A stretch of 64,000 nucleotides of DNA from assembly GCA_035041965.1 (NCBI GenBank), contig JAPYMA010001293.1, positions 1 through 64,000 on the forward strand, given 5' to 3'. This DNA is from Anisakis pegreffii (taxonomy: Eukaryota; Nematoda; Chromadorea; Rhabditida; Anisakidae). The stretch's first letter is position 1; the number at the start of each line of letters is the position of its first letter. The notes beneath the pieces are model-generated. The model did not search any database. It was given only the letters and a program-made list of their open reading frames with translations, and was not told where the DNA came from. A program made the position numbers and the translations under genes. Of the stretch, positions 48,958 to 63,100 are shown piece by piece.

Positions 48958-51900
48958 CGTGTTACTAGCAACTGAAATATTCCACTTTCATACCTCCAGT
49001 CCCATCTGCATCCAAACCTAACTGATAACAATAAAAATATATCAAAAACTCTCAAGTAAGGTCTTAAGATCACGGCAAACGATTCAAACTGCCCAACAAC
49101 ATCACATCATTACTCAGCAGCAAGCACTAAATGCATCATGCAAAAAGAATTATTCGCTCAACCATGCGCACATACACATACGTTCTTAAAGGATGCTGCT
49201 GCTGCTACGTGCCTTAAAGGATTGTCAATACATTCTACTATCTATATATCTCAGCAAACGCTCCGCCCTTAAATAACCACTAACTAAGTTTACCCCTCAT
49301 GCACTACTTATCCAAATCAGTGCCATGCTCTTCAATGAATTTGCACTGCACTGCACTAGATTTTGATCAAGTCTAACAAAAAGACACACAAATAAATATC
49401 TTCACAAGAGGTTCAACTGCTCATATCAAGCACGCACCTACCTACCCAAATATTGAATCCAAATGATACAAGAGAGAACAGAACAGAACAAATCTCTATA
49501 TCCTCTTAGCTATGTATAACATTGCTCAACAAACAAACTGATCTTATCCCATCCCGTACACTTCATTATTTATTTATTTAATGTATTTATTGTTTGAGTA
49601 ATCCCACTACTACACCTTAATCCTAGAGTTATTCGCCGCTTGCATATTATTTCTTACATTCTCCACTGTAATCTCACCGGCTCGGCTTAGACGAATAATC
49701 GATCAGGTTAAATATGATTAATCCAACAACTAACAACAACCACCATCTCTAATAATAAGATTTATTCATTCCATTATCACCCAACTCAGTACCAAAACTA
49801 AGACCAAAACTATTTTATTTTGCATTTACGTTCGCTGCTAATGCTTCTATCTTTAATTAACATCAGACTCAGATCAGATGACACTTTGGCAAGTCATTTT
49901 AAGCGAATGACGAGAGGCATGGAGGAATGATAAAAGTCTAAGAAACTTGCCATGTTTCGCAGCCATACACTGAAATTTGCTATCGTCTCACCCGAGAACG
50001 TGTTCGTTCTGAAGTATATCTGACACGATGGAAACGAGCCGTTTGCATTTCACTGCGCTTGTCTACCAACCACTTTACCATACTATCTGAACGTTTTTGT
50101 AAAGCAAAATTGAGCCGAATTCACATGAAATTGATCTTACTTTAACTTAATTTCACGAGCATTTCTTCAACGATTTGCTGCGATCATCACAGTTGATTTG
50201 ATCTGGCTTATTGTTTGTTTGATTGCACGAAGAAGCATAATTCAAATTTCATTTCGTTTCATTCTCCTTCAATTCAATATAACCGAATAAAACTGAACAA
50301 AAGATGATCAAGAAAGATCACTTGATCACACTCAACAACTCATCTAATATGACGAGTTATTTTCACAAGCAAACAACAATGAAAGTAGACTGACCTGAAC
50401 GGAATCACAGCACGATATCCACTTGCAAACACCGATAAACCTGCTGCTTCTTGAGCAGTTCAAAGCATCATGCAGTTAATGATTTCATCTCATAGCGAAT
50501 CACTGAGTCATTTTTGCACTGTCACTCGTTACTCTGCACGTGTTTCATGAAACAGAATCATGAACCAACCATTGACTCATCATTCTATTATTATTATTAT
50601 AGTGATCAACTGCCAAAAATAATAAAACGTCACACTCCAACGTGGCAATCTTCGTGACAGCCAACCAAGCAGCAGCAACAGCAACAGCCGCGCTCTTTAT
50701 TTGCACTGAATAATCATCGCATTGCCATTCACTGTGGCTGCTTTTAGTTAAGCTCAATGAATATTCATTCCTTATCGGAGATAAGATGTTTGTTATCTTG
50801 TTATCATCAACAGAATACGTCGCAGACTTATTTTTTATTCATTTATTCATAAAATTTGTCCGGAATTATCTTTTGGATGGGTCAATAATGCGGTGATTTG
50901 AGTTGAGTAAATAAATGAACAAATAATACATGAACTAACCGTAATTTGAATGCATAATACACAGACAGATAGAATCGATCACCGTTTTGTTGACTGACGC
51001 GAGCGAATTAATTCATTCGGTGTTGCAATGAATTTTGTCACAAATACGTTACATATTAATTTCATTCATATTCATATGCTCTGAATCATCTGCCTGTAAT
51101 AAACAACCAAATAATGCTTTCTTCTACGTATTCAATCTCAGACAATATTGTCTCACAAAATTGTATATTCTCAAATTTGATACCAACCAATTTCACCTCT
51201 ATTTTTTGCATCAATCCAGCCAAACGCACCATCGTTTCGTTTCGATCATCATATTCTCTGTTACATATCGGCAAGTGCAGCGAATTGTCTGCATTCTCGT
51301 CAAATTAATTACTTATCTAAAACATTGAGTGGTTATTTTCGATTACCGTGATATTTCAGTTAAAAACTACTGCCAGTTACGAAGAACATATCCTGCAGAT
51401 AATCTAAATAAATTTAGAGACGGAAACACGAATGCATCGACCGATTTTGCAGAAAACTTTGCTGAGTTAGAGTCAGAAAAACTTCTCCTCTGGGATTGGA
51501 GTGAATTTATTACTTGTCAAAAGTGGCATTGCACATTAGAATGATCAGCTTAGGCTTATCAAATCCAAATTGAGAACAGTACACCTTGGTGATACGAAAT
51601 AATGTTACCTGCAGTGAATTATGCACTAAGTTGTACGAGTTCACGGCATCATCAATTCGTAGTGCTCTTATGGAACAACGATCCACCTGATCAGTTCGGA
51701 CCTTTACTGGTGAATATTGACCAAATTGATGCAAAAAAGCACTACCGAACACTCGAGCAGTCACCGAACACGAACCTTTCTTGAGCATAACATCAGCCGC
51801 CATACGGCGCCTCATTGGGACCGCTTGGGTCGATCAGGCGCCGAAAATTCTCGTTTTTATGTAACACAAAAAAACCCAGGCCATGTCGCCAGAGCCTGTG

Positions 51901-52867
51901 CTCAATATCTTAATGTTTTCAATGCTTATCATGCGAAGCGAATGAATATTATTATTATTATTAATTTGAATAAAAGCGCTCACCTGAACCTCTATCATGC
52001 AATTGTCGCTAGTGAATAAATATGTCGTAGACCCGCCGTTTCGTTTGTACCGATCGCTTACGTGGCGTCGTTTGTATGTTTTTGTCACTGTCGTTTCTCT
52101 TGGCTTGATTCCGTTTCCCCGAATTGCACGTAGCTTAGTCTATCGTATGGTATGGTTTTAGCGTCCGAATAGCCATAGGCTGTTGATGTGGATTGAGACC
52201 TCAAGTTTTCGTGTTTCGCATCAACAGTCCTTGAGCAGCCAACGTGTGCCATACGGCGCCTCATTGGGACTGCTCGGGTCGACTGTGCGCTGACAATTCT
52301 CTTCTCTGAGTAACGGCAAAAAATCTGAGCGTCTAGGCTTGCGTTTAAGCGCAAGGCCACGTCGCCAGACTAAGCTTTGAGCCTATGTTCTAAATCTTAA
52401 TGTTTCAAGTGCTTATCGTGCGAATAAATATTATTATTGTTATTACCAGTTTGAACTTACCTTTGCTTATTTGAAAGTTGTCACTTTTGTAGCTATTGTT
52501 CGTAGCCAGCCGCTGCTTATTTGGCGCTGCTTGTATGCTTTCGTCACTATCCTTTTTGTTCTGGACTGGATTCCATTTGCAGTGTCAGAGTTTTTTTTTC
52601 CTGAATTGCACGAGATTTATCATATGTGAGATTAACGGCCAATACTACAACCCGACTAGCCATAGGCTGTGTTCTAGGTTAAGCTTCTTAAGCGTGAAAG
52701 TACTTTTAAAAGCGTGATTCTTATCGAAAGCATGAAAATACTTTTTAAACGATGATACTTTTAAAGCGTCTTTCATTCATTGCGCTCAATTTTTTTCGTT
52801 TCCAGCCGCTATTATCGTGCCAGACAGACAGCCCAGCCAGCCATTTGCCAGAAGCAGCAGCCAGCTG
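48958..52867. other. Divergent intergenic region between ncam-1 and the PDXDC1-like gene
   Basis: Likely holds both promoters. Mostly AT-rich. Between about 51035 and 51815 several overlapping open frames occur on both strands with splice-like borders, without a recognisable product. From about 51778 to 52690 there is a diverged tandem duplication, and 52690-52790 has short repeats of the form AGCGTGAAAGTACTTTTAAA. Confidence 0.5.
51778..52690. repeat. Diverged ~450-bp tandem duplication
   Basis: Two units start near 51778 and 52229. Both contain, in order: CTTGAGCA, CATACGGCGCCTCATTGGGAC, a GGCCAYGTCGCCAGA block, a CTTAATGTTT..GTGCTTATC-type block followed by ATT triplets, a GTGGCG..GTTTGTATG-like stretch, GAATTGCACG, and GCCATAGGCTG. 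Identity is moderate with several indels. The minus strand keeps short open frames in both units, including a shared AVPMRRRMA. Confidence 0.7.
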
Positions 52868-55800
52868 ATGATAATGGCGACAGTAACAATCAAAGAGGAT
52901 GTTCAAACAACACTAGCAAATGCAATGCAACTGGTCAACATAGTGGACGGGTTAGTATTTGTTCGGTTGATTGTGCAATTTGTCACCGAAGGTGTATAGA
53001 ATATGAACGTATTTGTTGCAATAAGATTCGAGTTAACGGGTCTAGATTTGTTCATGTAGGACGGGTGTAAGCTTGAGGTGGAGCGTTGCTTGCCTTTTGC
53101 ACACGTTTCAATGAGATGCAGTGAGAGGATTGTGGTGTTTGTTTATTTTACGATTAACCGATTGCACTTGTTAGCTTGATTGCAGAAGGAGAATTTAGTT
53201 GGTGCTGAGAAATGGAAAGTAAAGAGTGAGGAGCAATAATGCATGAGTAAGGCTTGTAATAGAATTGACTTGTTCAGTGAACAAAACAGCTGGTTAGTTG
53301 CTAGAATGCTCATTCAGTTGATTTGCTTTAGGACAGAGCAGTGCTAATGCTGATGCTGCTGCCATGATCAGTTCATTTTATAAAGCATTTGAATTAATCA
53401 AATTAAACGATACGACACGCCTTGACTAGAATTTAAAAAGAAGCATTTCGATAGTGTTCTAGTGCAGTTTTAACGAGTGAATATCAAGCGTAATCGACAC
53501 AAAGCTGTTAATTAATTGAATTCAGACAACATTAATCTGGAATTTAACAGCGGCCATCATCACAACGACACGATTGCGAGTAGTAATAGGAGATTTGCAA
53601 AGTAAGAGACATACTGGAGAGCATAGGTTGAGTGCATTACTGGAGTAATTAGACTACACTAAATAGAGACTGCATTATCACCTTAATAGAACATTGGAAT
53701 GAATAGAATGTCTATCTATATTTGCTTTGAGTTATCACTTATTACTATTGTTATCACTCTGTGATACTCATATTGTTTTATGGTGTTTAATGACGTTTCT
53801 TGCTTCTAAATTGTGTTTGATCAGTTCTGTTGAGGGATTTGAGACGATGAATGATGTGTATAGATATGAATCGTAAGATAGACATGTTGGTTTTATTTTA
53901 TTAGGTTGTTGATGTTGTGGCTATTAGTTGAGAATATAGGTAGAAGTTAATTGTTTGATGAATGACTGGAGGAATGAATATTGCTTGAAAGATAGTATTG
54001 CAAAAGAATTGTTTTGGGTGCTAGTGCTAGTGCTGATAACTGAGAGAGATAATCTTTTAATGGGCGGACCGTCGCAGGCCATTTTGCTGTTTGATGCGAT
54101 ATTGAAAGGAGTTTATGAAACTAGCGATTTGATTAGACGACAACGGTGTGGTGTGGCCAAATAGAAGGATGGCCGAGAATAAGAGATAGATATATAGATG
54201 CGGATAAGACGAAACAGATGGAAGGTTTGATAGAAGGCGTGTGATGTTTGAAAGGAAAGATAGCTTGGATGAACAATAGAAGGCAGAATGTCTGCTGAAT
54301 TTTAAAAAATGATGGAAGAGCGATTGAGTTGAGTTTTGGGTTTGGTTGGATTCATGAAATGAGATAAATCAAGAAGCAAAGCTGGAAGAAAATCGTCTGA
54401 CTGCATTTTACTTATTTTCTAAAGTATTCATCTTCTGTACACTTAGTTGTTGTCTGTGGTGAACCTGCTTTTACCTGCTCTCTGAATATGGTGTGAAATA
54501 GATATTCATTCGAGTGGCATATTTAATATTCATTTGAATGGTTGCTTAATTATTTGTGTGTGCACGATATTTTGTATTAGAACGTTATTGTCTAGATTAT
54601 TCACTAGGTTAATAATTCACGTACAATCATGTTCAATGGAAACTGCTGCTGCTATCAGTAGATGACATGCAGTTGGCGGTTGGTTTGCGTGGAAAGAAGA
54701 TGATGAATAAGAGAAAAAGCTTATGATATCCACCTATATTCTGACGTGTTCATCGAAACATTCATCATATCAAACGTATGTATTTGAAGTAGTATTTGAA
54801 TACGGTCGGTGTTTTTTGCTAGCGATTGTGTGCATGCTGGTGGCTGGCTGAATTTAGTGGAATGAATCGATAGATATGGTGATTGGTGAATTGAGTTGTT
54901 AATGTTTGTGATGAATTGTAAATGAAATTAAACGGAATAAAGTGAAGGGATGTGTGCTGTTTTATTACGATTGCTTCTTCATTGAGCAGCGGCAGCTAAC
55001 ACTAACTCTATCGGCAGTTCGCTCGCAGTAAAATTACATTGAATGAATGTCAAAAAATTGACTGAATTAAGCATAAATTCAAGTTGATTTGTGACTAGTA
55101 GGGCTAGCAAATTGGTTGACTAGCTGGCTGGCTGGCTGGATGGGTTGTAAATTGACTGAGCTGATTAATGTTCAATTCATAGGTGTTTAGTTATGTGTGT
55201 CACTGCTGGGGATGATTTGTTTTTGTTAGTATGATATGGTGTGTTATGAAAGAATTTGTTATGAGTTGACTTTTATAGGAGCAGAGCAATATTTGGTTGG
55301 GATTGGGGCAAGGGATATGAAATAAGATTTATGGGATTGGATTCGGATGAAATCGGAGAGAGAGAGAGTAAAGAGAATGTGTTTATTTGAGTCAGATAGT
55401 TGGTTGTTGGTTATAATATGTGGGCATCAAGCATCATCACATCATATCACTAGTGCAGCAAAATTTAGAAATAAACTTCAAAGAAGCCAGGCAGGATTTA
55501 GTACTCCAACAATGAATTCCCTAGGTGATTGTATTGAGGAGTTTAGAATGAGGGCGGCGACACAAACAGCAGCAGCATAGCAGCAATTGTCACATAAAAA
55601 TGGATGGATATATGAGAGTGAGTGTTGTTTGTCTATAAGTGGAGTAGTTGAGTGATGAAGCATGCTGGCTAGGTTGGTTCAGCATGATGATCTAAAATGA
55701 TTGTGTTGTACTCTTACAGCAAGCTGGATGATATCCATGGAAAGAGGAGAGCGACAAACGATAGCAGCCGAACGACTACAGCGAACAGTCCAACGTCGGT

Positions 55801-58800
55801 GAAGAGTGCATCGTCGGTGTCTGGCGACAGTGGTCTTGTGTTGGACGATCAACAGACAGCGACGACGACGGCACGAAAACGGAGTACCGGGGGTAATGCT
55901 CAACAAGTAAATCATGTAACTTATCATTTATTGCGATTAGTTTATTATTATTATTATTATTGTTATTATTATTATTTGTCGTCTTCTAAATGACAAACAG
56001 AGCAACCAGCCGCCAGCACGCGAATTTCAGTTTCAGCACGGCTCGGATACTGCTGCCGTAGCAGTATCAGCAGAACACTCTCAGAATGACATGGAGGATG
56101 AGCCCGCAGCGAATTCCAATCACATCACCTCTGCTCACACAGGTGTAAGCGCAGTCTTGCAACAACTTGAACAACTCATCATCTCAGACGATTGGATCAA
56201 CAGGAATCAACCTGTTGTGACGCTCAGTGACGGCGCATCGTCGAAAACGACGAATGTCAAATCAAGGTGATTAGTGGTTTAGTGATCACTTGCTATATGA
56301 TCACTTGGTAGGTGATCGATGGATCGATCGCTAGTCGCAGATCATTAATGGTGACAAATGCAGATCGGAAGGACCACGTCTCAGTGATCTTGGTCGTACA
56401 CTAGTAACGTCGTCATCGTTGAAGTCCTACATCGACCTTTTGGGCGCTCAACACCGGCAGAGTATAGCCGCATGGCTGTACGGCAACACATCGCTGACGC
56501 TGTCGAATTTATTTCGTTTTCCAGATGGCAATTTGTATTGTTCAGATACAGAATCAGCATTAACCAATTCTTTGAAGAATGGAATAGGTTAGTGATTATT
56601 GTGTATGTGGCATTATATAACGAGTTGTTTTGGCAGGTTTTGCGGTTCGACTTGCACTTCGTGCCAGATATGGTGTGGAACGCTTGGCACAAGGCTGGAA
56701 GACATTCGCAGAAATGGTTGGTTGGTAGCGTCTTGATTTGTACTTGTACTTAATGATGATTCTATAGGGCGCACCCGTAGTGTATGTTTCACCAGCCGTT
56801 CATCTTGACCTGAAAATGTATTTGGCGAACGAATTGGCGATTTCGGATGTGGTAGAGTTGCCGAAAGCTGAAGGTGATCTGTCGAATGTGGAAGGGCGAA
56901 TTGTAAGTGAAAGGGTTTGATCGTTTGTGAGTGGTGCTGAATATTGTTTGTAGGATTTGATCGCATTCGAACGGCAGTTAGATGCCGATTTAGCGGCGGG
57001 TAAACAACCATTACTAGTGATTGGTGTGGTTGGCTCACCGATCCTTGGCCAGAACGATGTTATCAGTCGCTTGTTGGAGTTGAGACGCACGAAGTGCACG
57101 TTTTGGATTCATGTGGTTGGTCAGGTGAGTTGTATATGATATGATAAGCAAGTTCACTGATTGATATGATTTGAATATAATTGATTGAGTGAAGTGTAAT
57201 TGTGGATTGATGATTATTTAGTGAAGAAAGAGTTCAGGGTTTGGCAGCGCTCGGCTTAAAAGAACCAAACAAAATGTTAGTGGAAATTCTATGCAAAGTG
57301 GACAGTGTGACGATACCGTTAGCAATGTGGCTCGGCATACCGGCTGCACCGGTTGTAGTGAGTACTTGTTTGCATATAGCTTTAGCATTTTTGATAGGTG
57401 CGGAGTAGTAATTCTTTTTTTAGACATTTAGCAGTGTTGTATTTTTTGATAGTGGTGCGCGAAGTGGCAATTTTGCATTATTTGTAGACGTTATATCGTG
57501 CAGTGGAAGGCTACAAGCCGTCCTATCGCGAGAAGTTAGATGCGTTGCCGTGGTGGGTTGCCACACAGCATTTGACACCGAAACGAATAACACTGGCCAT
57601 TGAGAACGCTTATTTTCTGGTTTGTTGTTAGAATTATTGTTTGTTTGCATGGATGGATGAGTGTTTATCGGTTTGTTTACAGAGTAAAGCAATGCTGAAA
57701 GGTTTATCAGCGTTTTCGGAGATCGAAATTCTTGGTATCGAAAATCCAGCAGATTTCGTGAATCGCGTTTATAAAGGACAATATTTTCCGTTGAACGTTC
57801 TCATCTTCAAATACAGATACGCCGAATTGGATTACCTCAAGAAGGCAAGTTTGAGAGTGTTTTATTTAAGTGATCCTCCATGGACTAGTCTTATCACGAT
57901 TATTATTTGGAATGTATTTCAAGAAAATAACGAAATGTTCGTTGACGCCGTCGTCGTCGTCGTCGTCTTCAAGCGTGAATGAAGCAAAAAATGAGGACGT
58001 CACTAGTGAAGAAGACGCGTTCGAAAAGGAATATCGTGAGGCGTTGGAATATGCAGATTCGTTGAACTGTTGGGTAAGATCTTGAAAGGTTTTTTTTCGT
58101 TCGTTGATTGTTGTTACAAGTATTGTGGTAATTTTATGGTTGCTAGTAATTTAATATTATTTTTGTTTGTTATGCTGAATTGTTATTATTATGCAGCTTG
58201 GCCAAGGTCTTATAACAGAATGCGCTAATTTGGGCTTACAAATGGTTCAATTACGTGGTGGTTATGGAACAGCGTTTCGATTTTGCCCGCTGGAAAGTGC
58301 AGCTGGTGAGTGCTTAATGGTTTATTTTTGTGTAGTGAATGGTTGTGGTAATAAAATATGATCATTGAATGGAGTTGAGTTTAGCGAACTCAACAGCGGT
58401 TGAACACATCCAGAAGTTTGTGGGGCAGTTAGAAACAACGCTGAATATTGTTGGGTCGACGGTGTCCGCGCGGAAACGTTTCGAGCACCTGAAAGAGCAG
58501 TATCCATCGTTGGCGATATTCCCCATCAAGAAATGGGCCGGTGTGGGCGCGGTTTGGTTAGTTGTTAATTGTTATGTTGTAATCAGTTGAATTGTCTAGT
58601 CATATTCAGTTTAGTGATATTGTTTAGTTATGTACCGTCAATAGTGAAGGAGACAAGTGCAGAGGAATGGAACGAAAAACAGAAACAACAGGTGAGGTGA
58701 CTGGTTATGTTAGATAATTAATGAGAATGAGTGCTTTTTGAGGTGTCGCATTTGAACATCGAATTGGTGCATTCATTGCGTGCATTGGACAGTGCATTTG

Positions 58801-60128
58801 CATCGGGTGAATGCGATAAATTCGGTGTTACGTGTGTGAAATTTGGTATGTTGTCGGACGAGAAGGACTTGAACGATTTGATGCGTCTGGTGGCCGAACG
58901 AGGCAAGGAGATTGAACAGTCACAGCAGGTTGGTTATTTGAGTTTGAGGTTGGTTGGTTGGTTGGGTAAATGAGTTGAATTGATTGCAGTATATGGACAG
59001 CTTAGCGGAGATGATTCGACAAGGAATTGAAGCGGCCAATGAGGATCTGAAACGAGAGAACGACGCACGTATAATGCAAGAGGTATGATTGCTGTCTTAT
59101 AGTAACATTCAAGCTAAATGATGATATTATATTGTCCTAATTGGCTACTCCTTTAGAAGAGAGGTGACTGCTCAAAGAATAGGGGATGATTTTAATAGGA
59201 TGCAAAAATGTGCCCGTGTCGATGTGAGTAGGGTTTGTAAAATCTCGATTATTGTCTCTATGCCGGTATCGAGATTCTATCCTGGGATCGTTTGTCAATC
59301 CCGGGATCTTGTGCAAACGCTATATTTGAGCGTGTGATTGAATCCATCTGACTTTTCCAAGTGGCGATTTCAGTTCAGAACTATATGAACTATTGCATGA
59401 TGTTTTATTTTTTAATTTTGAAATTTCTAGTGGATAGTAGTAGGTGATTTAAGGGGGTGATGCGTCAAATTCCGTTGATGAGTTCATTGGTCAACTGGTT
59501 TTCGCCATTGGACAGAGAGGCGCAGAACATCAAGGGACGTTCGTTCGATTTGAAAACTGGTTTGTTTTATTGGTTAGTGATTTGGTAAGAGCTGAAATTA
59601 TTGACATGGACTTGGTGAGTATTCTAACATGGTTATTGAGCACAGTAAATGGAGGAGGCATGGACGGACGGACGGACGGGTAACGCTACAAAATGAACAA
59701 CATTGGGTGGTTGATTGATGCAAATAATCAGTGAGAATTATTCAGAGACGACATTGTATTGCTTGTTGGGAAAGATCATTGTGTGCGCTTCACTTACAGG
59801 TCAGATTCACTCGACAGATATCTACTACAGACATCATAAAAGGCAGAGTGTTGACGACCAGCAACTATCGAACGTGGCCTCACAAGAGCCACACCTAAGT
59901 CATATGACTGGTGGTGATAGCAGCGATGCAAAACAGGCAGCAGCTGACGAGTGCGATCAGGTGGAGAGCGCAGCAGAAGGGCAGGAGACGAGTGGCTCTG
60001 GTTCAGGCCTCAAAGAGCAGCAACCTAGACGCCTCTCGAGTGCAGCGCATAGAAGAACGCCTGAGATCGGTATCGCTCAAAACAGTGCCAACGTGTCATC
60101 CTCGGAAGCAGAGAAGGATGTTCAATAA
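52868..60128 (+). CDS. PDXDC1-like PLP-decarboxylase-fold protein
   Basis: Orthologue of human PDXDC1 by order of conserved segments. Exons: 52868-52950, 55720-55906, 56001-56266, 56364-56587, 56637-56716, 56768-56902, 56954-57124, 57238-57357, 57488-57619, 57683-57844, 57924-58073, 58197-58305, 58385-58556, 58628-58691, 58743-58928, 58990-59082, 59454-59559 and 59800-60128 (TAA). All are in phase, about 922 residues. Exon 3 is a Gln/Ser-rich insert. The fold core reads PVVYVSPAVHLDLKMYLANE, LLVIGVVGSPILG, WIHVVGQ, MWLGIPAAPVVTLYRA. The tail has the family motif GVMRQIPLMSSLVNWFSP. The Schiff-base His-Lys of active decarboxylases is replaced (SVTIPLAMWLG). Intron 57845-57923 has a GC donor. 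The C-terminal exon is polar and low-complexity. Confidence 0.93.
52951..55719 (+). other. First intron of the PDXDC1-like gene
   Basis: A 2.8-kb intron, far longer than the other introns of this gene, so it may hold regulatory sequence. It is AT-rich with no supported exon. Open frames such as 53955-54164 and 55347-55580 show no recognisable domain. Confidence 0.7.
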
Positions 60129-63100
60129 GGTGACAGACATCTTGTGCTTGTTCATTGTGTGTAGAATTGTTGATTCCCGGCACACAAAATTGCTCACTTT
60201 CAGATGTGAGAGCAAAAGAAATTTGTAAAATCAATTGCACATTATGGACAGTTAGTTGTTCTAGATGGCTGTTCAACATTCTGCAATAATAATAATTTAA
60301 TTGTGTAGCTGTTTGAGTGATTCATGCACTAAGTAATATGATGTTTTTATTTGATATTCGAATCATCAGAGACGCTAATTTATTGGTAATTGATACAAAT
60401 ATGCTTTGGTTGGATAAGTGCAATAGAATTATTATTATTATTCATTTTTGTTTTTTGATTGTTTGTTATTATAATCGTGTGCATCGAAGATGGTTATCTG
60501 TGATAATTGTTTCATTCCATTTAATAGCAATGAGAGCGTGACTCTTTATTGGGTTATTTCTAGCTTATTGACTGCTACTATTGCGTATGATGTGGCTGCT
60601 GCATTGAGTTTTATTGTGAATTATCTGTCGGTTAGAATGCTTTGCAGTGTTTATCAGAGAGATGATATTGTTGAGTTTATTACGACTATGGCACGAGTGA
60701 TGGATAATGTATAATTGGACGATTGATTAGAGTTGTGGCCTATCGAGAGGAATATTGATGATATGTTAATGGTGATAATTTATTATATATTAATATGTTA
60801 ATGATAATGTTAATGGTGATTCAAAGTGCGAGTTCTAAAAGGCAAAGCAGGCACGCAGCCAGTACTGCTGCTGCTGGCTCATCAGTTTATGTATAAAGGT
60901 AAGCTGATGATCAATGCGTTGATTTTATTTATCAGTAATACATCAATAACAACAACACTACACAGCATTTTACAAAAGTAAGTTCTTTTAGAATAATAAG
61001 CAAATTTGTAAATGTATCGGCAGAATATTATACATAATTTACATTTGTGAACAACGTAAGCAAATTCATAACAACAACAATCATCATCACAAAAAGCATG
61101 GAACCAGCTGAAGAATATGAATGTTCGAGTGAACAAACAGCGAAAATTTAAAGACAATGATGCTACCGGTATGGAGAATACAACAAAATAGAACTTCATT
61201 TCAGTTGGAATCATTCAAGAAGCGTAACGATTTATAAATTTTGCGTCAATTTACATACTACATCCATTGAACGCATCTCGTTTTCTAGTGATATAACAAT
61301 AATAATGAGAAGAGTGATATCAGACCGGGAGGATATTAGGCCGAAATATTATACACGTAAGATGAAACGATGTGCAACAAGTTAGTAAGTGGGAGTCAGT
61401 CGATCCGATTGAGTTTTACATCAGGTGACGTCGAGGATCATGTCTTTTAATCTCCAACTTTAATCACTATCCACGGTGCTCAAAAACACTGTCAAGAACG
61501 AATCGAACGATGGATGATTCCATCGAATTAAGGTTTATTTTTTACCGTATTAAAATTGTATTCTGTCAGAAAACCCGAAAATAATTGAACGCAAAAGTGG
61601 ACGCGATCAATTGACAATTGACTGACCGACTGTTCGAGTGCTGGTGAAGGGAAGAAAGCGGTCTTTTTTTTCACTGAACGCAAAGAAACTGAATAAAAAA
61701 TAAGTAACCAAGAATGCAGCAATGATCATCACTGAGATGGACAGATTTTGAGGCTATTCGTGATTGAAATGCACGCATCAGAACGAGTAACGATAATAGT
61801 AATAACAATAATAATAGTAATAATAATAATGATTACTTGAGGCTATCTTGGAACGCATAACGCATGATTAACGTTACTGTTTTGTGCACTTACCGCTCAT
61901 TGATTCAGTGACAGATCGATCGTATATCGTAAAGTGAGTAGTAAGAATTTTGCACGGAAAGAATGCAGTATAAGTGATGGTTTGAATTTGATCATAACGT
62001 TTATTTGCATTACCCCGTAGCGCATGAACGATAGAAGGAGGAAATGAAATGAAGTAACATTAAAACAACAACAATAATCATAACAACAATAAAAATAACA
62101 CACAGTAAAGAATTATCACCACGTCTGAGGATATGAACAAACAAGCTTTTATATAAGTTGATATCCATCTTAAGCAGTAATGGACTACAACATCAAGAGA
62201 GTATCATTTACACAAGATCAGATCAACTCTTTCGAACGAACACAAAATACAGCTGGTGCTAGTTGATCTATGGAGTGAGTGCTCGAATGTTTTACGATAA
62301 CTGATAGAAATGGAATGATGAGTTTTTTGCTCGATGCCATGCACGCAGCATCACTCATTATATTGATCAGTGCATTTGATCATCAATGAGACATTTGATC
62401 TGCTAGTGTTCAAATAGATCAAATAGTTGTTATTGACTCGAATCGTTTGACTTGTTCAACTCTATAAAAGAGTAACGTTCATTCATTGTTTAGTGTGACG
62501 TGACACGAAGGGTGGTGTGTTTGGAATTGTGGTGCTGCTAATGCTGCTACAGCTAGTATTTTATTGTGGGTTCTTCAAACTTTTGGTTTGGTTTCATTGT
62601 GACGTAGTTGGTGCAAAGCACACCAGAGGTTTCGATATGGATAATAGCTGGATTGTTTTGCCAGGATTGCTATCTTGTTATATACTTGTTGACAACACTC
62701 GTGGTCGTCGTCGATATATCGCATTGAAATGTCAATGCGATATATCGACGACTAAATAATATAAATATGACCTATTCCTAATATTTCGTGACAATTACTG
62801 GCTCAATCTACAATCAACTTCACTGCGAACACTTTAATGATGGCAAATAGGTTTCTTTTAATTTCCTATTCAATTTTCATTTGACTAATTTCCTGTTGCC
62901 CCTAGTGTTCACCTATTGTCCTCTACTGTTTTTGGTCACTTACGATTAGCAGAATGAAGGGAAGTAGATATAGCTACCGCATCTTATTTAGTAGCGATAG
63001 GGAATTTGATAGATGAGTGATAATAACTGAACTTAAAATTCGACTACTCAAAATAGCGTAACCAAAACCTGAAATGAAGAATATACACGTGATTGCAAAT

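Noticed and set aside
61882..62103. Minus-strand frame rich in Tyr, Cys and Phe
   Set aside because: Caused by AAC/AAT triplet runs; no start context, splice sites or known domain.
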